This document shows, in pieces, positions 63,160-64,000 of a stretch of DNA of 64,000 nt (positions are counted from its first letter, which is position 1; each line of letters starts with the position of its first letter). The DNA comes from Mycolicibacterium cosmeticum (lineage in GTDB: Bacteria > Actinomycetota > Actinomycetes > Mycobacteriales > Mycobacteriaceae), in contig NZ_CCBB010000003.1 of NCBI RefSeq assembly GCF_000613185.1, positions 1,116,001 through 1,180,000 of the forward strand. The letters are read 5' to 3'. Position numbers and translations under genes: made by a program. The notes beneath the pieces were generated by a model. The model worked only from the letters and a program-made list of their open reading frames with translations, made no database searches and had not been told where the DNA came from.

Positions 63160-64000
63160 ATGGCACCAGTCACGCTGGCAGCGGTCGCCGCCCATTTCGG
63201 CCGCGATATGGACCGCGGGGTGTCCAAGGTCGTCGGGATCATCGAGTCGGCGGCGCGCGACGGCGTCGACCTGCTGGTGCTGCCCGACGCCTGCCTCGGC
63301 GGCTATATCGGCGATTTCGCCGCACCCGACCCCGACGATCCGCCACCCGCCCTGGATCCCGACGGCCCGGAGATCGCCGCCGTGATCGCCGCGGCCGGAA
63401 AGATGACCGTCTGCGTCGGCTACGCCGAGTCGGCCCCCGGGGGCGCCCGGTACAACGCAGCCGTCTGCGTGTCCGGCGACGGCGTGTTGGGCACCTACCG
63501 CAAGGTGCACCAACCGGCCGGGGAAGCGCTGACCTATCTGGCCGGCGACGCGTTCGGCGCCTTCGACACACCGGTCGGCCGGGTCGGCATGCTCATCGAC
63601 TACGACAAGACCTTTCCCGAGGCGGCGCGGGCGCTGGCCGTCGACGGTGCCCACATCATCGCCGCACTCTCGGCGTGGCCGGCCAGCATCACCGACCGCG
63701 CGTCCCGGTTGCCCGCCGACCGGCAATCACGGTTGTTCGACCTGTACGACTGCGCCCGCGCCGCGGAGAACCAGGTGGTCCTGGTGTCCTCCAACCAGAC
63801 CGGCGTGATGGGCAAGCTGCGCTTCCTCGGGCAGGCCAAGGTGGTCGGGCCGGGCGGGGACATCCTGGCCACCACCCGCTCCAAGGGCGGCATGGCCAAG
63901 GCCGAGATCGACGTCGAGGCCGAGATCGCCCGCGCCAGAAAGGTGCTCAACCACCTCGCCGAGTTGCGTCCGGACACTTATCGCGCCAAGTCGGTGCGGG
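63160..64000 (+). CDS. Second nitrilase-like protein, active-site Glu and Cys replaced; 3' end outside window
   Basis: 280 residues visible from ATG 63160, with GGGGAG upstream; no stop before the window edge. It is plainly a paralogue of the nitrilase at 58.3 kb: over the stretch around the nucleophile (GAFDTPVGRVG to LSAWPAS) 33 of 44 residues are identical. Yet the catalytic Glu is Asp43 (VLPDACLGG) and the nucleophile Cys is Asp147 (MLIDYDKTFPE); only Lys115 (YRKVHQP) remains. The reading frame is intact, so it is not a decayed gene. A regulatory or structural subunit of the nitrilase, or a different chemistry, is possible. Cys45 lies next to Asp43. Confidence 0.88.
   Translation, partial: MAPVTLAAVAAHFGRDMDRGVSKVVGIIESAARDGVDLLVLPDACLGGYIGDFAAPDPDDPPPALDPDGPEIAAVIAAAGKMTVCVGYAESAPGGARYNAAVCVSGDGVLGTYRKVHQPAGEALTYLAGDAFGAFDTPVGRVGMLIDYDKTFPEAARALAVDGAHIIAALSAWPASITDRASRLPADRQSRLFDLYDCARAAENQVVLVSSNQTGVMGKLRFLGQAKVVGPGGDILATTRSKGGMAKAEIDVEAEIARARKVLNHLAELRPDTYRAKSVR

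Overview
The window is high-GC actinobacterial chromosome, almost certainly a fast-growing environmental mycobacterium (Mycolicibacterium type). The evidence is unbroken synteny with the M. tuberculosis Rv3244c-Rv3205c block, run in the opposite sense: lpqB, comF-like, hpf, secA1, a WS/DGAT homologue, a ferredoxin reductase, desA3, rsgA, aroA, sigH-rshA, pdtaS, whiB1, entC, gpm2, a ParA-like gene, rhlE and moeZ. Orthologue names come from recognising protein motifs, not from a database search.

Layout. 1-24.3 kb is mostly conserved core: envelope and secretion (lpqB, secA1), ribosome hibernation (hpf), desaturation (reductase plus desA3), ribosome maturation (rsgA), aroA, an abasic-site SRAP protein, sigH-rshA, a 30-codon ribosomal protein gene (bL37), and whiB1. 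24.4-45.2 kb is an accessory catabolic island. pcaFDIJ run rightwards from a LysR gene. A quinate/shikimate operon runs leftwards from a TetR-type promoter: quinate/shikimate dehydrogenase, MFS transporter, pcaHGBC, two acyl-CoA dehydrogenases, a fused CoA-transferase and a LysR gene. quiC-aroQ run rightwards from the TetR gene. Together they encode every step from quinate or shikimate through protocatechuate and beta-ketoadipate to succinyl-CoA and acetyl-CoA. The two pca halves are separated by a LexA-controlled DUF222/HNH gene, secreted-protein genes and a YchJ-like gene. 45.2-57.5 kb returns to conserved core (entC, gpm2, ParA, rhlE, two envelope proteins, TetR, DUF3152, moeZ). 57.7-64 kb is a Nit1C-type nitrilase cluster: Sll0783-like protein, nitrilase, small MSMEG_0570-like protein, flavoprotein, radical SAM protein, GNAT-AIRS fusion, and a second nitrilase-like gene cut by the window edge.

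The most unusual observation is that the second nitrilase-like protein keeps the catalytic Lys but carries Asp in place of both the catalytic Glu and the nucleophilic Cys, while the first nitrilase is intact. Other points are a radical SAM protein with CX8CX2C spacing and a C-terminal three-Cys cluster, twin operator pairs before the reductase gene and desA3, a leader before hpf with competing hairpins and an orphan perfect Shine-Dalgarno, a sigH gene with two plausible start sites downstream of a SigH-type promoter, and a perfect SOS box over the start codon of the HNH gene.

No tRNA, rRNA, CRISPR array or insertion sequence was seen. Many neighbouring genes overlap by 4 bases (ATGA or GTGA), so operons are tightly packed. 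Convergent pairs often overlap at their stop codons; three convergent gaps or gene ends carry strong hairpin terminators.
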